From the NCBI GenBank assembly GCA_944377165.1, contig CALWEJ010000009.1:1-51012 (forward strand): a stretch of DNA of 51,012 nucleotides, read 5' to 3'. The notes below the pieces were generated by a model that was not told where the DNA came from, did not search any database, and worked only from the letters and a program-made list of their open reading frames with translations. Below are positions 11,901-19,094 of this stretch, in pieces; the first letter of the stretch is position 1; each line of letters starts with the position of its first letter. Origin of the DNA: an uncultured Clostridia bacterium (GTDB taxonomy: Bacteria > Bacillota > Clostridia > Christensenellales > UBA1242). Made by a program: the position numbers and the translations under genes.

Positions 11901-14052
11901 TAGGAATTATTATACGACATACAATTTCCCAAATTATGAAATACCTACACGCGAATATCCAATAACTAGTGACCTTTTATCAAGTATGGTTGTCACAGGT
12001 TCAGGCGAAATTGTTCCTAAAGAAAACAGAATAATATATTTTGCATTAGAAGTATATGAGCAATATGAAATCACTATGCAAGCAAAAGCTTTAGATCACG
12101 ATACGAATAGTACAACGCGTACAACTACTGCTTCAAGTGTGACATATATGTACACATCAACTTTAACTTTAAATGAAGGAGCAACAAGTGACGCAACTAA
12201 CAAACTATTTGAGTCAACCTCGAAGTTTTATGCATATAATGGTGCGACCTTTGCATTGTTAAGCAGTTTCGACAACAAAAGATATACCAGTGTTTCTTAT
12301 GAGTATAATGGAATGAACATAGTTAGTGGTATCTTGTTTAATTCAGAAAATATCAATGATGATAAAACGGGTACAATATTGATTAGTTATATACCTCGTC
12401 CGCTAGAAGCTCGAGTTGAATATTATATAGAAGATAATGGTTCGGTTGTGAAGGTTGATGAAAGCGAAGTCAACAGCATACTAAGAACGACTCTATCTTC
12501 TACAGGTTCGTTATATTTAGATAGCGAAGTCACGATTAATATAGCGCCTGTTGATGAACGCGAGTATATGAAATATAACATTTCAGTGACGGTCGGCGAT
12601 GTAATACAAGAAATTGTCCCTAATAATTATGAAGGCAGTGACGGGTTATTTACTGGTAAACATATAGTTAGTGATTACATAGATTATAATGCTGGAGAGG
12701 TCATATTTAATGTCACTCTTAAGATGAAGAGCCACGACAGTGTTGAAATAATGTTTACATTAACAGATGAAGAATATTGGACAAAAGAAAGCTCGACGCT
12801 TACAAATACTAGAGGACTTCAGGACGATGTCTATGGAAATCTAAAACTATTTGTTGACGGGGAAGAAATAGACAGTTTGAATTCAAGCATAATTGAAGGA
12901 CAATTAGTTGAAGCTGAAGTTAGTTTGAATTTCGGTTATACCTTAAGAGGATATAGACAAAATATTGGAACAATTGTATCATTACCTACTACTACCACTC
13001 GTTTCACAATTACTGAATCATTCAATGCAAATGAAAATACAGGAGACGGTGGATATTACACAATTTATATATCTAAAGATTTGTATTCTGCAGTATTAAG
13101 TATTGACGAAAATAGTTCAAAGAATTATCAAATAGAGAGTGCAGGAAGTATCAAGACACAAAATACAGATAAAAGTATGATTTCTTTAGACAATATTTAT
13201 ATTGGTAAAACTATTATATTTAATCAAGTAGAAGACCTTGCTAATGAGCGCTTAGATTATTATTATTACATCAATAAAGAAGGTGAACAAGTTGCACTTG
13301 ACTTAGTTGACAATATGTTAAAAGTTGATGAAGCACTCTTAAAAGACATTGACGGAAATACCCTACAATTCGGTGTTGTGACAGTAAAACGTTATAAATT
13401 AGAATACGTAGTAAGTGTTGGAAGCGAATTTTTAGGAGAAATTAGCACAAGTATACCGGTAGAAGTAAATGATGAAATTCAATATTACGATGTAGGAACA
13501 GTAATTAATCTAAAAATTAACACTATTGAACCGGGTAAATATGTAATATCATTATTTGGCTCAATGGTATCAAGTGGCTATACAATAGATACAGATATTG
13601 AATTAGATAGCGATAAATTCTTAGATATTCAGATTCGAGCTGATAGTTATACTGTTGCAATAGATGAATATATTTATAGCAATATTGGGGATTTAAGTGG
13701 AGGAGCGGTACTTCCGGATACGACAGTTAATGCTATACAATCTTCGACTCAGTATTATAATGAGGATGCTTCTTTAAGTATTGCTATTAGTAGTTCAGAT
13801 AGAATATTAACAGGCTTTGTATTCAATAGCGGAGACATTTCGTTTGAATTGTCAATAAAAGATAACGAAATTACTTCTGTTAGCGAAAATGCTACATTCT
13901 TAGACGGAGTTTTAACGGTCACTATTGACGAAGTAGAATATAGCTATAAAATTTCAATAACTAATGGAAGATTAATAATCGGATATACAAGTATAGATGA
14001 CATATCTATTGAAGCTTACTATACTGAATTAAAGGAAATTAGTCCGAATTAA
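5992..14052 (+). CDS. Giant exported surface protein with GLUG-like and B-repeat-like modules, 2686 aa
   Basis: The start ATG follows AGGGGG. Residues 1-30 form a signal peptide or N-terminal anchor (basic MVLKKN, then a long hydrophobic stretch). Residues about 203-275 match the GLUG-type module: a MNDIDMGG strand, FDGQGYAIKN, then IGLFGVISNATIKNL. Further VGGLVGTV and IGGICGAM segments near residues 360 and 470 look like repeats of it. Near residue 1022 a GKTFGGWLL segment resembles the Listeria-Bacteroides (InlB B) repeat. The rest is acidic, Asn/Ser/Thr/Tyr-rich beta-type sequence with recurring GYxxxGW/Y motifs. I see no LPXTG motif and no C-terminal membrane anchor. A cell-surface or adhesive role is inferred from composition and modules. 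It is transcribed alone and ends in a strong terminator. Confidence 0.85.
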   Translation: MVLKKNLITSLIIGLTAVMISFIGIALYNANKNSTSPVNSNVSEFVGDSISVRFKYKNDGDYVILTKSITDKDESEIELTKDDVNELMMNALTDDYSTASGWTISEKMTEQQKVEFYNSYNKDQILINFETQIFSLNDNKITTDSNLAYVSAASDNIFTVSGTTTVDSGISSRQEMNYVGENTAYGTYWIKNNTGQYSFSGRYFLMNDIDMGGKSNPWGGGIGTNTNPFKYTFDGQGYAIKNIFINDKTRFGDAIGLFGVISNATIKNLNLDTFKIYLYQSMDTEGSITDNVGILCGKVASGTSAITNISAYANESATANWTGEVASGKDDANCGILVKELYVKESGGLWWKTYSSSPQYVGGLVGTVANSATLNISNVIFRGNISVQVTSAARVAIAGGIVGIIRNVDSGDIYTSEFIDTSTNVKYGTSSSVNQCIFEGEIYITVVKANSSTALGGDAQDGVNNTVNISLIGGICGAMLKPAQFTNCIANLIKYGNVVVVDTYSADIDFLNSEDLSWRTSRISPGLLARYGDTVLKFYSSNDSYTVGGYARVSAPLMSGINLLDGCAPTSTKNGDSADIDLKNFATCETYLNISEEGANCDTSCNWFIDDKVNDGYPIPMTLLRIKDYKFTLTVQGGYISWYYVGLDDNNSPRAEGDTVIYSSTIQASPVYTMPMADYCEDLILGADASSYNDYYYLGEWCLILVEDEDYYYQSNAPYTDETNREITFWLTARKIEYRFPSKGSITINSDISINYTLNLENDNEYQFDYSDGCYVKDIPTGIVIEYQNSHIIGYRADYVILFEFTLTIEQTDGVDMSKFVQCSSWLSTCRQKSSGLLVKETKINFDLHEVGEVTTDENNYEVITPQFEAEEYTLSSIILNSTSDKVIPSDLIGELDYSNASTTTGYFNLKVTINGNSVVLKYDNDTSNLSEIVVVAKDKLFNTDVAYWKYNDINGELIDFPSEGLYIYEISAIQAYLDPIDYSFNVDYNKNGEDTYAQSKSYTYNIASEETSIEDPEFIPEGKTFGGWLLLDCNQENPYEFDGVNYTISSINETDKVLFLQATQDSNIVGQWMFKYSTIFDRSIEGKKYYSITTFIALDTNNNYSYGILPSTHIDDKDKENPLIRSYWGNTYDVNILNDAINTLWYENDLNSEFTYAGVNSQLYTNGLTGTNSILITISASPDSQYAFASSETNDGDGISMFKFSDFTSESYVPKIEGSNNYYYVYAYGYRIIGWQIYFTYDDTIYYLIISNNDDSEENAEWTYTTDQLYSINSIGNLSNTNSNNLAYYADDLDQILIGIITNDIKIKMTPVWEAVSIRPNAIDGSLKIDGPIITYNDKGAESGKEGYYLTDLINKLSNLGQSIAYFTTENGSNIAVAGTWNYYNIGREEFNYQTNTKIYEIPLEYTHYSDNIYKVNLDLNGFENATLNSEQTNYSIYEGESAPQAAVYTFKDFGYIDYLNSGYEYIEEYVDTLVNYISNYDKNVGASQDFYAYTIYNDGRQTYIYLTNNKSIGYLPVYTTGSKILIAWNNYNKNGGGNLDGDIYSYLTAAYDDTIHSGIMNLETTIPANEIWEYSQAYFTDIDVVTLKPYFFRKTFNLDWHILFNGKESDAGYAILNVEDVDSSTVDTEDSVSATYLLVNFIENNQTYHNVYKISGINGFNLSTFTINSYNLQNLSGYLVENFYLYADSNYSFYIYDQSKDTKAVSNNYLYKMLGYRLDSISSTSFGNLNDNGNNRYSYSINADTIESMNFRNGEILDFSAIFTKIIYTTSINLDNEKAGYLTIYLPDGSMMTRVNSSGDINFVLDEQIRVLYTAYIGYEFEVNAVTLTYKNATITLLLDSEIENQEYTFLFNALWLNNNYYRQFNTNYTVPNTATDTENIGKINIDTKQIEFEAKVKLYNGTEEFAVINLVDETFRWKLDDETLTLSQLFETTGSVGTKNIYGLIHLDNKYAVLSSWAYLPKRPTDNRNYYTTYNFPNYEIPTREYPITSDLLSSMVVTGSGEIVPKENRIIYFALEVYEQYEITMQAKALDHDTNSTTRTTTASSVTYMYTSTLTLNEGATSDATNKLFESTSKFYAYNGATFALLSSFDNKRYTSVSYEYNGMNIVSGILFNSENINDDKTGTILISYIPRPLEARVEYYIEDNGSVVKVDESEVNSILRTTLSSTGSLYLDSEVTINIAPVDEREYMKYNISVTVGDVIQEIVPNNYEGSDGLFTGKHIVSDYIDYNAGEVIFNVTLKMKSHDSVEIMFTLTDEEYWTKESSTLTNTRGLQDDVYGNLKLFVDGEEIDSLNSSIIEGQLVEAEVSLNFGYTLRGYRQNIGTIVSLPTTTTRFTITESFNANENTGDGGYYTIYISKDLYSAVLSIDENSSKNYQIESAGSIKTQNTDKSMISLDNIYIGKTIIFNQVEDLANERLDYYYYINKEGEQVALDLVDNMLKVDEALLKDIDGNTLQFGVVTVKRYKLEYVVSVGSEFLGEISTSIPVEVNDEIQYYDVGTVINLKINTIEPGKYVISLFGSMVSSGYTIDTDIELDSDKFLDIQIRADSYTVAIDEYIYSNIGDLSGGAVLPDTTVNAIQSSTQYYNEDASLSIAISSSDRILTGFVFNSGDISFELSIKDNEITSVSENATFLDGVLTVTIDEVEYSYKISITNGRLIIGYTSIDDISIEAYYTELKEISPN

Positions 14053-14058
14053 TAAAGC

Positions 14059-14092
14059 AAAAATTCACCTATGGTGGTGAATTTTTGTTTTA
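14059..14092 (+). terminator. Terminator of the giant surface-protein gene
   Basis: An 11-bp stem AAAAATTCACC/GGTGAATTTTT (14059-14069 with 14076-14086) with a 6-nt loop, followed by GTTTTA, begins 7 nt after the stop codon. Confidence 0.9.
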
Positions 14093-14168
14093 TACACATT
14101 CAAGCTATTACATTAAATTGTATTATAGAGCATTTTAATATTATTAAAAACAAATTTTAAATTAATAC

Positions 14169-14204
14169 TACACAAATTCGAGATTATGTGTTATAATAAA
14201 AGTA
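14169..14204 (+). promoter_or_regulatory. Leaderless-type promoter of recX
   Basis: TACACA (14169-14174), 17-nt spacer ending TGT (extended -10), TATAAT (14192-14197), then exactly 6 nt to the ATG at 14204. The A of the ATG is the expected transcription start and no ribosome binding site is present. Confidence 0.8.
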
Positions 14205-14812
14205 TGCAGATTTTGTCGATAAAATTGAAAAGCAAAAATAACCCAAACATTTTTGCCATTTACTCATCAAACGGCGAGTATATTTTACATAGCGATATTA
14301 TAGTAAAATATGGTATAAAACTTGGCGAGGTTAATGACGAAAATTTTTTTGTTGCTATAAGTGAAAGTAATGTTATAATAGCGCTTGATTATGCTGTGAA
14401 ATATCTTGCAAATACGATAAAAACAGTAAAGCAAGTAAAAGATTATCTCAAGAAAAAAGGTTTTAATGACACTGACTTAAATAAAGTAATTCAAAAATTA
14501 GAAGATTATAATCTTTTAAACGACGAGATGTTCGCAAAAAATTACATTTTAGCTAACAAAAGCTTTAGTAAGATTAAATTGAAGCAAAAGTTGATAGGTT
14601 TTGGGGTAAAAAACGATACTATATCAAATCTTTTAGACGAAATTGATGAAGTTCAGTCGTGTAAAGTTCGAGTAGAAAAATTTATGAAAAATAAAGTTTT
14701 AGATGCTGTCTTACGCGAAAAATTGATAAGAAGATTGACTTATCAGGGTTATAAATGGGATACAATTCGAACTGCTCTAAATGAATTAAATATTAAAGGG
14801 GAAGATTTATGA
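14204..14812 (+). CDS. recX: Regulatory protein RecX
   Basis: RecX binds RecA filaments and modulates homologous recombination. The 202-aa product shows the RecX three-helix repeats. One is YAVKYLANTIKTVKQVKDYL, followed by the signature KVIQKLEDYNLLNDEMFAKNY (about residues 85-110), then the KIKLKQKLIGFGV and KLIRRLTYQGYKWDTIR repeats. I place the start at 14204 rather than the in-frame ATG at 14186, because the latter overlaps the -10 box of the promoter. The mRNA is predicted to be leaderless. The stop overlaps the acpS start (ATGA), so the pair is coupled. Confidence 0.85.
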   Translation: MQILSIKLKSKNNPNIFAIYSSNGEYILHSDIIVKYGIKLGEVNDENFFVAISESNVIIALDYAVKYLANTIKTVKQVKDYLKKKGFNDTDLNKVIQKLEDYNLLNDEMFAKNYILANKSFSKIKLKQKLIGFGVKNDTISNLLDEIDEVQSCKVRVEKFMKNKVLDAVLREKLIRRLTYQGYKWDTIRTALNELNIKGEDL

Positions 14813-15153
14813 TTGGTGTAGATATTGAAAGAATTGATAAAATTAGAGAACTAAAAATTGAAAAATTAGATAGAATATTTTCTAATGAAGAAAAAGAATA
14901 TGCTTTTCGCTTTTCTGATTTTGCTAAACATTTTGCCGGTATGTATTGCGCAAAGGAAGCTTTAGTTAAGGCACTTGACGATAAAACTCTTTGTTATAAC
15001 AAAATATCTGTAATACATTCAGATAGTGGCAAACCGTCTTTTGAAAATAATGAATATTTAAGCAATATTTTATCAAAATATGGTGTAAAAAAAATAGATG
15101 TTAGCATATCACACATAGATGAAATTGCAATCGCAATAGTTGAAATTAATTAA
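14809..15153 (+). CDS. acpS: Holo-[acyl-carrier-protein] synthase
   Basis: AcpS transfers the 4'-phosphopantetheine arm of CoA to apo-ACP, activating fatty acid synthesis. The 114-aa length is typical. The N-terminal GVDIERI holds the Mg2+-binding Asp. FAGMYCAKEALVKAL at residues 42-56 holds the second metal/CoA motif with the key Glu and Lys, and the C-terminal VSISHIDEIAIAIV matches the family. It follows recX with a 4-nt overlap and precedes a small unknown gene by 15 nt; all three are likely one transcript. Confidence 0.95.
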   Translation: MIGVDIERIDKIRELKIEKLDRIFSNEEKEYAFRFSDFAKHFAGMYCAKEALVKALDDKTLCYNKISVIHSDSGKPSFENNEYLSNILSKYGVKKIDVSISHIDEIAIAIVEIN

Positions 15154-15168
15154 ATTAAGGAGAATTAT

Positions 15169-15576
15169 ATGGGAAAGAAAATCAAAAATGGCACAGGTCC
15201 AGAATTTTATACAGATATGGAAGATATTTTACCAGTTGTTGACGAAAATCAAGACCCAAAAGTAGTTATCAAACAAAAGATAGAAGCGCTTAACAAATTT
15301 TCTCTACGTTATGTCACCTATGATAAAAATGAAGGTTATTTTATGAGAATACCTGAAGTTTTTGATACTATCGAAAATTGGGAGAGATTAAAAGATTACG
15401 TAAAAACTTATTTTAGTCAAAAGCAAGATGAGATTAAAGCAGGACTTGACAAATATCACTACTCAACAAAGGGTAAAGACTATTCGGAGTTCGAAAACGT
15501 TTTTATTCAAGAGATAAATAAAAGAATTAAGCTTTTAAAATACACGAAGAAAACAAGTACAACTGTAAATCAATAA
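15169..15576 (+). CDS. Hypothetical protein, 135 aa
   Basis: A good AAGGAG site 8 nt before the ATG and tight spacing after acpS support a real gene. The protein is soluble and charged, and ends in a short K/T/S tail (KYTKKTSTTVNQ). The central GYFMRIPEVFDTIENWERL segment looks like a folded domain, but I do not recognise the family. No signal peptide or membrane segment. It is the last gene of the recX-acpS transcript. Confidence 0.75.
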   Translation: MGKKIKNGTGPEFYTDMEDILPVVDENQDPKVVIKQKIEALNKFSLRYVTYDKNEGYFMRIPEVFDTIENWERLKDYVKTYFSQKQDEIKAGLDKYHYSTKGKDYSEFENVFIQEINKRIKLLKYTKKTSTTVNQ

Positions 15577-15695
15577 TACATTTCACTTAAAAATTTTGTT
15601 ATGCTAATCAACACATAAATTAAAATTACAATTATGTATAAATTGAAAAGGGAATAATTAAAATTTACAAACTTATTCGCTTGTTTTAGATTATA

Positions 15696-15730
15696 AAAAT
15701 CACCAAATGTATGGTGATTTTTATTTTTCA
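15696..15730 (+). terminator. Terminator of recX-acpS-unknown
   Basis: A 9-bp stem AAAATCACC/GGTGATTTT (15696-15704 with 15713-15721) with an 8-nt loop is followed by TATTTTT. The stem also has T-rich flanks on the minus strand, so it may work in both directions. Confidence 0.85.
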
Positions 15731-15733
15731 CAA

Positions 15734-15760
15734 ACAAAAAAGGACTAATAATAGTCCTTT
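15734..15760 (-). terminator. Terminator of rplM-rpsI
   Basis: On the minus strand a 9-bp stem AAAGGACTA/TAGTCCTTT (15752-15760 with 15739-15747, read in reverse) and a 4-nt loop are followed by a T-tract. It starts 8 nt past the rpsI stop and converges with the terminator at 15696. Confidence 0.9.
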
Positions 15761-15767
15761 CTTTATA

Positions 15768-16277
15768 TTATCTCTTACTAAATTGTGGAGCACGACGAGC
15801 TTTCTTTAATCCGTATTTCTTACGTTCTTTCTTACGAGCATCACGAGATAATAGACCGGCTTTCTTTAATTCAGGTCTAAGCTCTGGACGGAACTCAACT
15901 AACGCACGAGCAATACCGTGACGTAATGCGCCAGCTTGACCAGCTTTTCCGCCACCATAAATATTAGCAACAATATCTAAAGTATTTTCAGTTTCAGTTA
16001 AAACAAGTGGTTGTTTAACTATTGAAATAAGTGTGTCTAAATCGAAATATTCTTTTAATCCTAAACCGTTAACAGTAATACTACCAGTACCTAGTGCGAT
16101 ACGAACACGAGCTACAGAAGATTTACGTCTTCCAGTACCTAAGAATTCTTGAATTTTAGCCTTAGCTTTTGATACCTTTGAAGTTTTAGTAGTTTTAGTC
16201 GTCTTAGTAGTCTTGCTAGCTACTTTTTTCTCACTAGCTTCAGCTTTAACAGTTTTCTTTTCTTTAACTTCTGCCAT
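15768..16277 (-). CDS. rpsI: Ribosomal protein uS9 with a basic N-terminal extension
   Basis: uS9 is a small-subunit protein whose C-terminal tail reaches the P-site tRNA. The S9 domain is complete: [14 protein letters not shown] near residue 46, [19 protein letters not shown], and the C-terminal RAPQFSKR with the terminal Lys-Arg that contacts tRNA. The 169-aa product is about 40 residues longer than usual S9 (near 130). The extra part is an N-terminal Lys/Thr/Ser/Ala-rich, probably disordered segment. The start is supported by coupling: the rplM TAA and this ATG share one base. Confidence 0.96.
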   Translation of the reverse strand: MAEVKEKKTVKAEASEKKVASKTTKTTKTTKTSKVSKAKAKIQEFLGTGRRKSSVARVRIALGTGSITVNGLGLKEYFDLDTLISIVKQPLVLTETENTLDIVANIYGGGKAGQAGALRHGIARALVEFRPELRPELKKAGLLSRDARKKERKKYGLKKARRAPQFSKR

Positions 16278-16714
16278 TAGATTTTACCTCCGTTCCAAAC
16301 TTCTGGTTTTTGTGCTTGATTGTTGTGTTCAGCGCCTTTGTAGATGTGGCAATGAGTAGACATCTTTCTTCCTAAACTATTTTTTGGAAGCATTCCTTTA
16401 ATAGCGCGAAGCAATGCAACATCACTGTGTTCAGCCATCATCTGCTTATATTGAGTTAGGTTTAATCCAGATTGATAACCAGAATAACGTTTGAAGTATT
16501 TTTGTTCTTCTTTCTTACCTGTAAGAATTAGTTTGTCACTATTTAAAATAATAACATTGTCACCACAGTCAACATTAGGTGTGAAAGTAGGTTTATGCTT
16601 CCCGCGAAGAAGTGAAGCAGCTTCACTAGCAACACGACCTAAAGCCTTACCTTCAGCATCTATAATATACCATTTCTTTTCAACTGTGGCAGGGTTTGCC
16701 ATAATTGTTTTCAT
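16277..16714 (-). CDS. rplM: Ribosomal protein uL13
   Basis: uL13 is an early-assembly large-subunit protein. At 145 aa it has the normal Firmicute length and aligns along its whole length by eye: [53 protein letters not shown] and [13 protein letters not shown]. The start has a TAAGGAG site 6 nt upstream. It is the first gene of the rplM-rpsI operon, conserved across bacteria, and is preceded by a leader of about 170 nt with two strong hairpins. Confidence 0.97.
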   Translation of the reverse strand: MKTIMANPATVEKKWYIIDAEGKALGRVASEAASLLRGKHKPTFTPNVDCGDNVIILNSDKLILTGKKEEQKYFKRYSGYQSGLNLTQYKQMMAEHSDVALLRAIKGMLPKNSLGRKMSTHCHIYKGAEHNNQAQKPEVWNGGKI

Positions 16715-16812
16715 AATTTCTCCTTATCTTAGTTTATTGTAAAATTGTTTCAGCATTATTAATAGCCGATTAAAAATATTACATTTGCAATATTTTTTAA
16801 TTTGTAGTAAGT

Positions 16813-16874
16813 GTACCATATTTCGCGTTTTGGTACTTTAAGCATTGTCCGCCGTGTGGCAACGGATAACACTT
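16813..16874 (-). promoter_or_regulatory. Structured leader of rplM-rpsI, candidate autoregulatory element
   Basis: Just after the predicted start (about 16886), a 12-position helix pairs 16863-16874 with 16840-16851. It has one A-C mismatch and two G-U pairs, closing an 11-nt loop. A second hairpin, GTACCA/TGGTAC (16831-16836 with 16813-16818), has a 12-nt loop. L13 leaders that bind the ribosomal protein are known in Firmicutes. I have not compared this one with the known consensus, so identity is inference. Confidence 0.55.
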
Positions 16875-16892
16875 AATTAGCAATACTTGAAA

Positions 16893-16921
16893 AGTATATA
16901 AGATTTTTAATAAAATGTCAA
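16893..16921 (-). promoter_or_regulatory. Promoter of rplM-rpsI
   Basis: Minus strand TTGACA (16916-16921), 17-nt spacer, TATACT (16893-16898): a near-consensus vegetative promoter. It is back to back with the divergent promoter at 16960. Confidence 0.9.
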
Positions 16922-16959
16922 TAGTTTTTCTCTATTAAAAGAAAAATTTTAATTCAATA

Positions 16960-16988
16960 TTGACAAACCTAAATGCGTATGATAAAAT
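16960..16988 (+). promoter_or_regulatory. Promoter of the 300-aa unknown gene
   Basis: TTGACA (16960-16965), 17-nt spacer ending TGA (extended -10), TAAAAT (16983-16988), 45 nt before the ATG at 17034. Confidence 0.88.
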
Positions 16989-17033
16989 GACACTAAGTAA
17001 ATCATATATGCAGATTACTTTTAAGGAGATAGT

Positions 17034-17936
17034 ATGCTAGATAAAGATTTTAACGAATATGATAATGATTACATAACTTTATGGTCTAATTATTGTGTGA
17101 ATCGTTCGGCAAAGAGAATACATAATTATATAGAAGCATTAGCTGAACTAGGACATATTAATGCTATAAATTGTTATTATTTATTGAAAAATAATTCAAC
17201 TAATAATGAAAAAATAGATTCTAATTTAACAAAGATTTATGAAACGAGTGGAGATAATAAATTTATGGTAAAATATGCTCACTTCTCAAGATTGGAATTT
17301 AAGACAATTAACGAGTTGGGGGATTTCAAGGAAGAATATGGTACTCTTACTTGTATGCAAGACTTAATAAGAGATTATTGGAGATTAAAAAAATCTTTAA
17401 ATGAAGAATTAGAGGGCGTAATAGATAGTCAAAATTATAAATATTATGACGGCTTGCAAAGATTTAAAGAAACTTGCGCTAAATTAGAGAAAACTGACTT
17501 TATCAAAGAATTAAGGGAAACAGTTGATTTAGGAATAAAAGAATATAATGATAAAGCGTCATCACTAATAACTAAAACTTTAAGACTTCAATATATATTT
17601 TCATTAATGATTGAATATCGCGAATTCATTAATTGCGATATAAATATTTCAGATATAAAAAATATTCATAAAAAGTTAGAATTAGCATTAAATAACGATT
17701 CGAATAATGTTGTACTACAATATTTATATGCAAGAAATTTGGATATGCTTTCTAGATATGATTCGATAAACTTGATAGAAAAATGTAGAATAAGAGATTA
17801 CGGAGATTTTATCTTTTCCGTGTTAGGAGCAAGAGGGCTCAGTAAGTCACTTAGACATTATATCGACAATAAAGGCTTAGATAGTAAAGTTGAAGACGGC
17901 ACTAACGATGAAAATGATATTAAAAATTTAAAGTAA
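17034..17936 (+). CDS. Hypothetical protein, 300 aa
   Basis: The ATG follows AAGGAG. The product is a charged, helical, cytosolic-looking protein without signal peptide or membrane segments. Segments such as YIEALAELGHINAINCYYLLKN and LQYLYARNLDMLSRYDSINLI resemble helical-hairpin (TPR/Sel1-like) repeats, but the match is weak. I do not recognise the family. It is monocistronic, with its own near-consensus promoter and a terminator that it shares with the convergent truA. Confidence 0.75.
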   Translation: MLDKDFNEYDNDYITLWSNYCVNRSAKRIHNYIEALAELGHINAINCYYLLKNNSTNNEKIDSNLTKIYETSGDNKFMVKYAHFSRLEFKTINELGDFKEEYGTLTCMQDLIRDYWRLKKSLNEELEGVIDSQNYKYYDGLQRFKETCAKLEKTDFIKELRETVDLGIKEYNDKASSLITKTLRLQYIFSLMIEYREFINCDINISDIKNIHKKLELALNNDSNNVVLQYLYARNLDMLSRYDSINLIEKCRIRDYGDFIFSVLGARGLSKSLRHYIDNKGLDSKVEDGTNDENDIKNLK

Positions 17937-18000
17937 ATTATGTTATTAACTAAGGTTAAATAGTAAATGTTGTAAAGATTGTTGTTTTAAAATAATAAAG

Positions 18001-18030
18001 AAAAGGGCTTTTAACGAAGTCCTTTTTTAT
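18001..18030 (+). terminator. Bidirectional terminator between the 300-aa gene and truA
   Basis: A 9-bp stem AAAGGGCTT/AAGTCCTTT (18002-18010 with 18017-18025, one G-U pair) and a 6-nt loop are followed by TTTTTA. On the minus strand the same stem ends in TTTTCTTTATT, so it can also stop truA transcription. Confidence 0.85.
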
Positions 18031-18055
18031 TGCTATTTTAAAAGATATGGATAAC

Positions 18056-18784
18056 TCAAGCTGTTTTGTTATATCGAACGTTTAGCAAATATAAGTATTC
18101 TGGCTTAGCGGTGTATGTGGATTTATATGTTTTGAAAAGTGTATGTTTTAACTGATTTAATTCCAATTTTCCTTCACCAATTCTTAGCATAGTACCAACA
18201 ATGTTTCGTACCATTTTGTATAAAAAGCCGTTGCCTGTAATGTAAAGATTAAAGTATATACCTTCGCGTTTTAATTTTGCTTTATAAATTCTTCTGATAC
18301 TAGATTCAGTTGAACTACCGCTTGCTTTAAAGCCTTCGAAATCGTGTTCGCCAATAAGTAGTTTTAGAAATTTTTTCATATCTTTAAAATTTAAATTAGG
18401 ACTAATTTGCAAAGCATCACGGCAAAGCGGTAGTGATATATTTGAAATATACATTTTATATAGATAAGTTTTTTTCTTAGCAGAAAAACGAGCGTGTATA
18501 TTTGTCTTTTTTATCGAAAGAACCCTAATATCTTCGGGCAAGATTCCATTTATAGAACGTAAAAATTTTTCTTCATTTATATTGGTGTCAATATTAAAAT
18601 GTACAGGCTGACAATAAGCATTTACTTTTGCGTCTGTTCGTCCACTTGCTACACATTCGACTTCCTTTTTAGTTATAGTAAAAATGGCACGTTCAATTTC
18701 TTCTTGAATTGAAGACGTATTTTTTTGCTTTTGCCAACCGGAAAAATTCTTGCCAAAGTACGAAACAATCATTAAATATCTCAT
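18056..18784 (-). CDS. truA: tRNA pseudouridine(38-40) synthase
   Basis: TruA converts U38-U40 of the tRNA anticodon arm to pseudouridine. The 242-aa length is normal. The catalytic motif reads ASGRTDAKVNAYCQ with the nucleophile Asp51. The usual form is GRTDAGVHA, so the Gly after Asp-Ala is Lys and the His is Asn here. Other family marks are YFGKNFSGWQKQ, RFSAKKKTYLY, GEHDFEGFKASG and FLYKMVRNIVGTM. The start is the ATG at 18784. There is no ribosome binding site and the -10 box ends exactly 6 nt upstream, so the mRNA is predicted to be leaderless. Confidence 0.93.
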   Translation of the reverse strand: MRYLMIVSYFGKNFSGWQKQKNTSSIQEEIERAIFTITKKEVECVASGRTDAKVNAYCQPVHFNIDTNINEEKFLRSINGILPEDIRVLSIKKTNIHARFSAKKKTYLYKMYISNISLPLCRDALQISPNLNFKDMKKFLKLLIGEHDFEGFKASGSSTESSIRRIYKAKLKREGIYFNLYITGNGFLYKMVRNIVGTMLRIGEGKLELNQLKHTLFKTYKSTYTAKPEYLYLLNVRYNKTA

Positions 18785-18819
18785 AAGTTAATGTTAACAT
18801 ATTTTTAATATTTTATCAA
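18784..18819 (-). promoter_or_regulatory. Leaderless-type promoter of truA
   Basis: Minus strand TTGATA (18814-18819), 17-nt spacer ending TGT, TAACAT (18791-18796), then 6 nt to the ATG. Transcription should start at the A of the start codon. Confidence 0.8.
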
Positions 18820-19046
18820 TAGAATAAATGACAAAATATTTTATCCGCTAAAGTTGAACGTAAGAGAATTTGAAAATTTTTCAAAAATGTGTTGATTTTA
18901 ATGAAAATGTGTTGATTTTTAGTAAAATTTTATAAAAATTATAAAAATTTTTGAATTTTTTAAGATTGGATATCGATAAAATCGTTAAATAGTATTAATA
19001 CATATTTTATATCTAAAAAAATTAAATTAATCTAAGATTAAATTAT
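18820..19046. other. AT-rich divergent spacer between truA and nifJ
   Basis: No supported ORF or RNA. It includes the short direct repeat AAATGTGTTGATTTT at about 18886-18919. The function of the repeat is unknown. Confidence 0.45.
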
Positions 19047-19075
19047 TTGTAAAAAATTTTGTAATATGATAATAT
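19047..19075 (+). promoter_or_regulatory. Promoter of nifJ
   Basis: TTGTAA (19047-19052), 17-nt spacer ending TGA (extended -10), TAATAT (19070-19075), 19 nt before the ATG. Almost the same sequence drives the zinc-ribbon gene at 45865. Confidence 0.85.
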
Positions 19076-19094
19076 TTTTTATAGAGGTGAAGAA

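Noticed and set aside
13990..14052. Possible cell-wall sorting signal at the C-terminus of the giant protein
   Set aside because: No LPXTG-like motif, hydrophobic segment or basic tail; it ends ELKEISPN.
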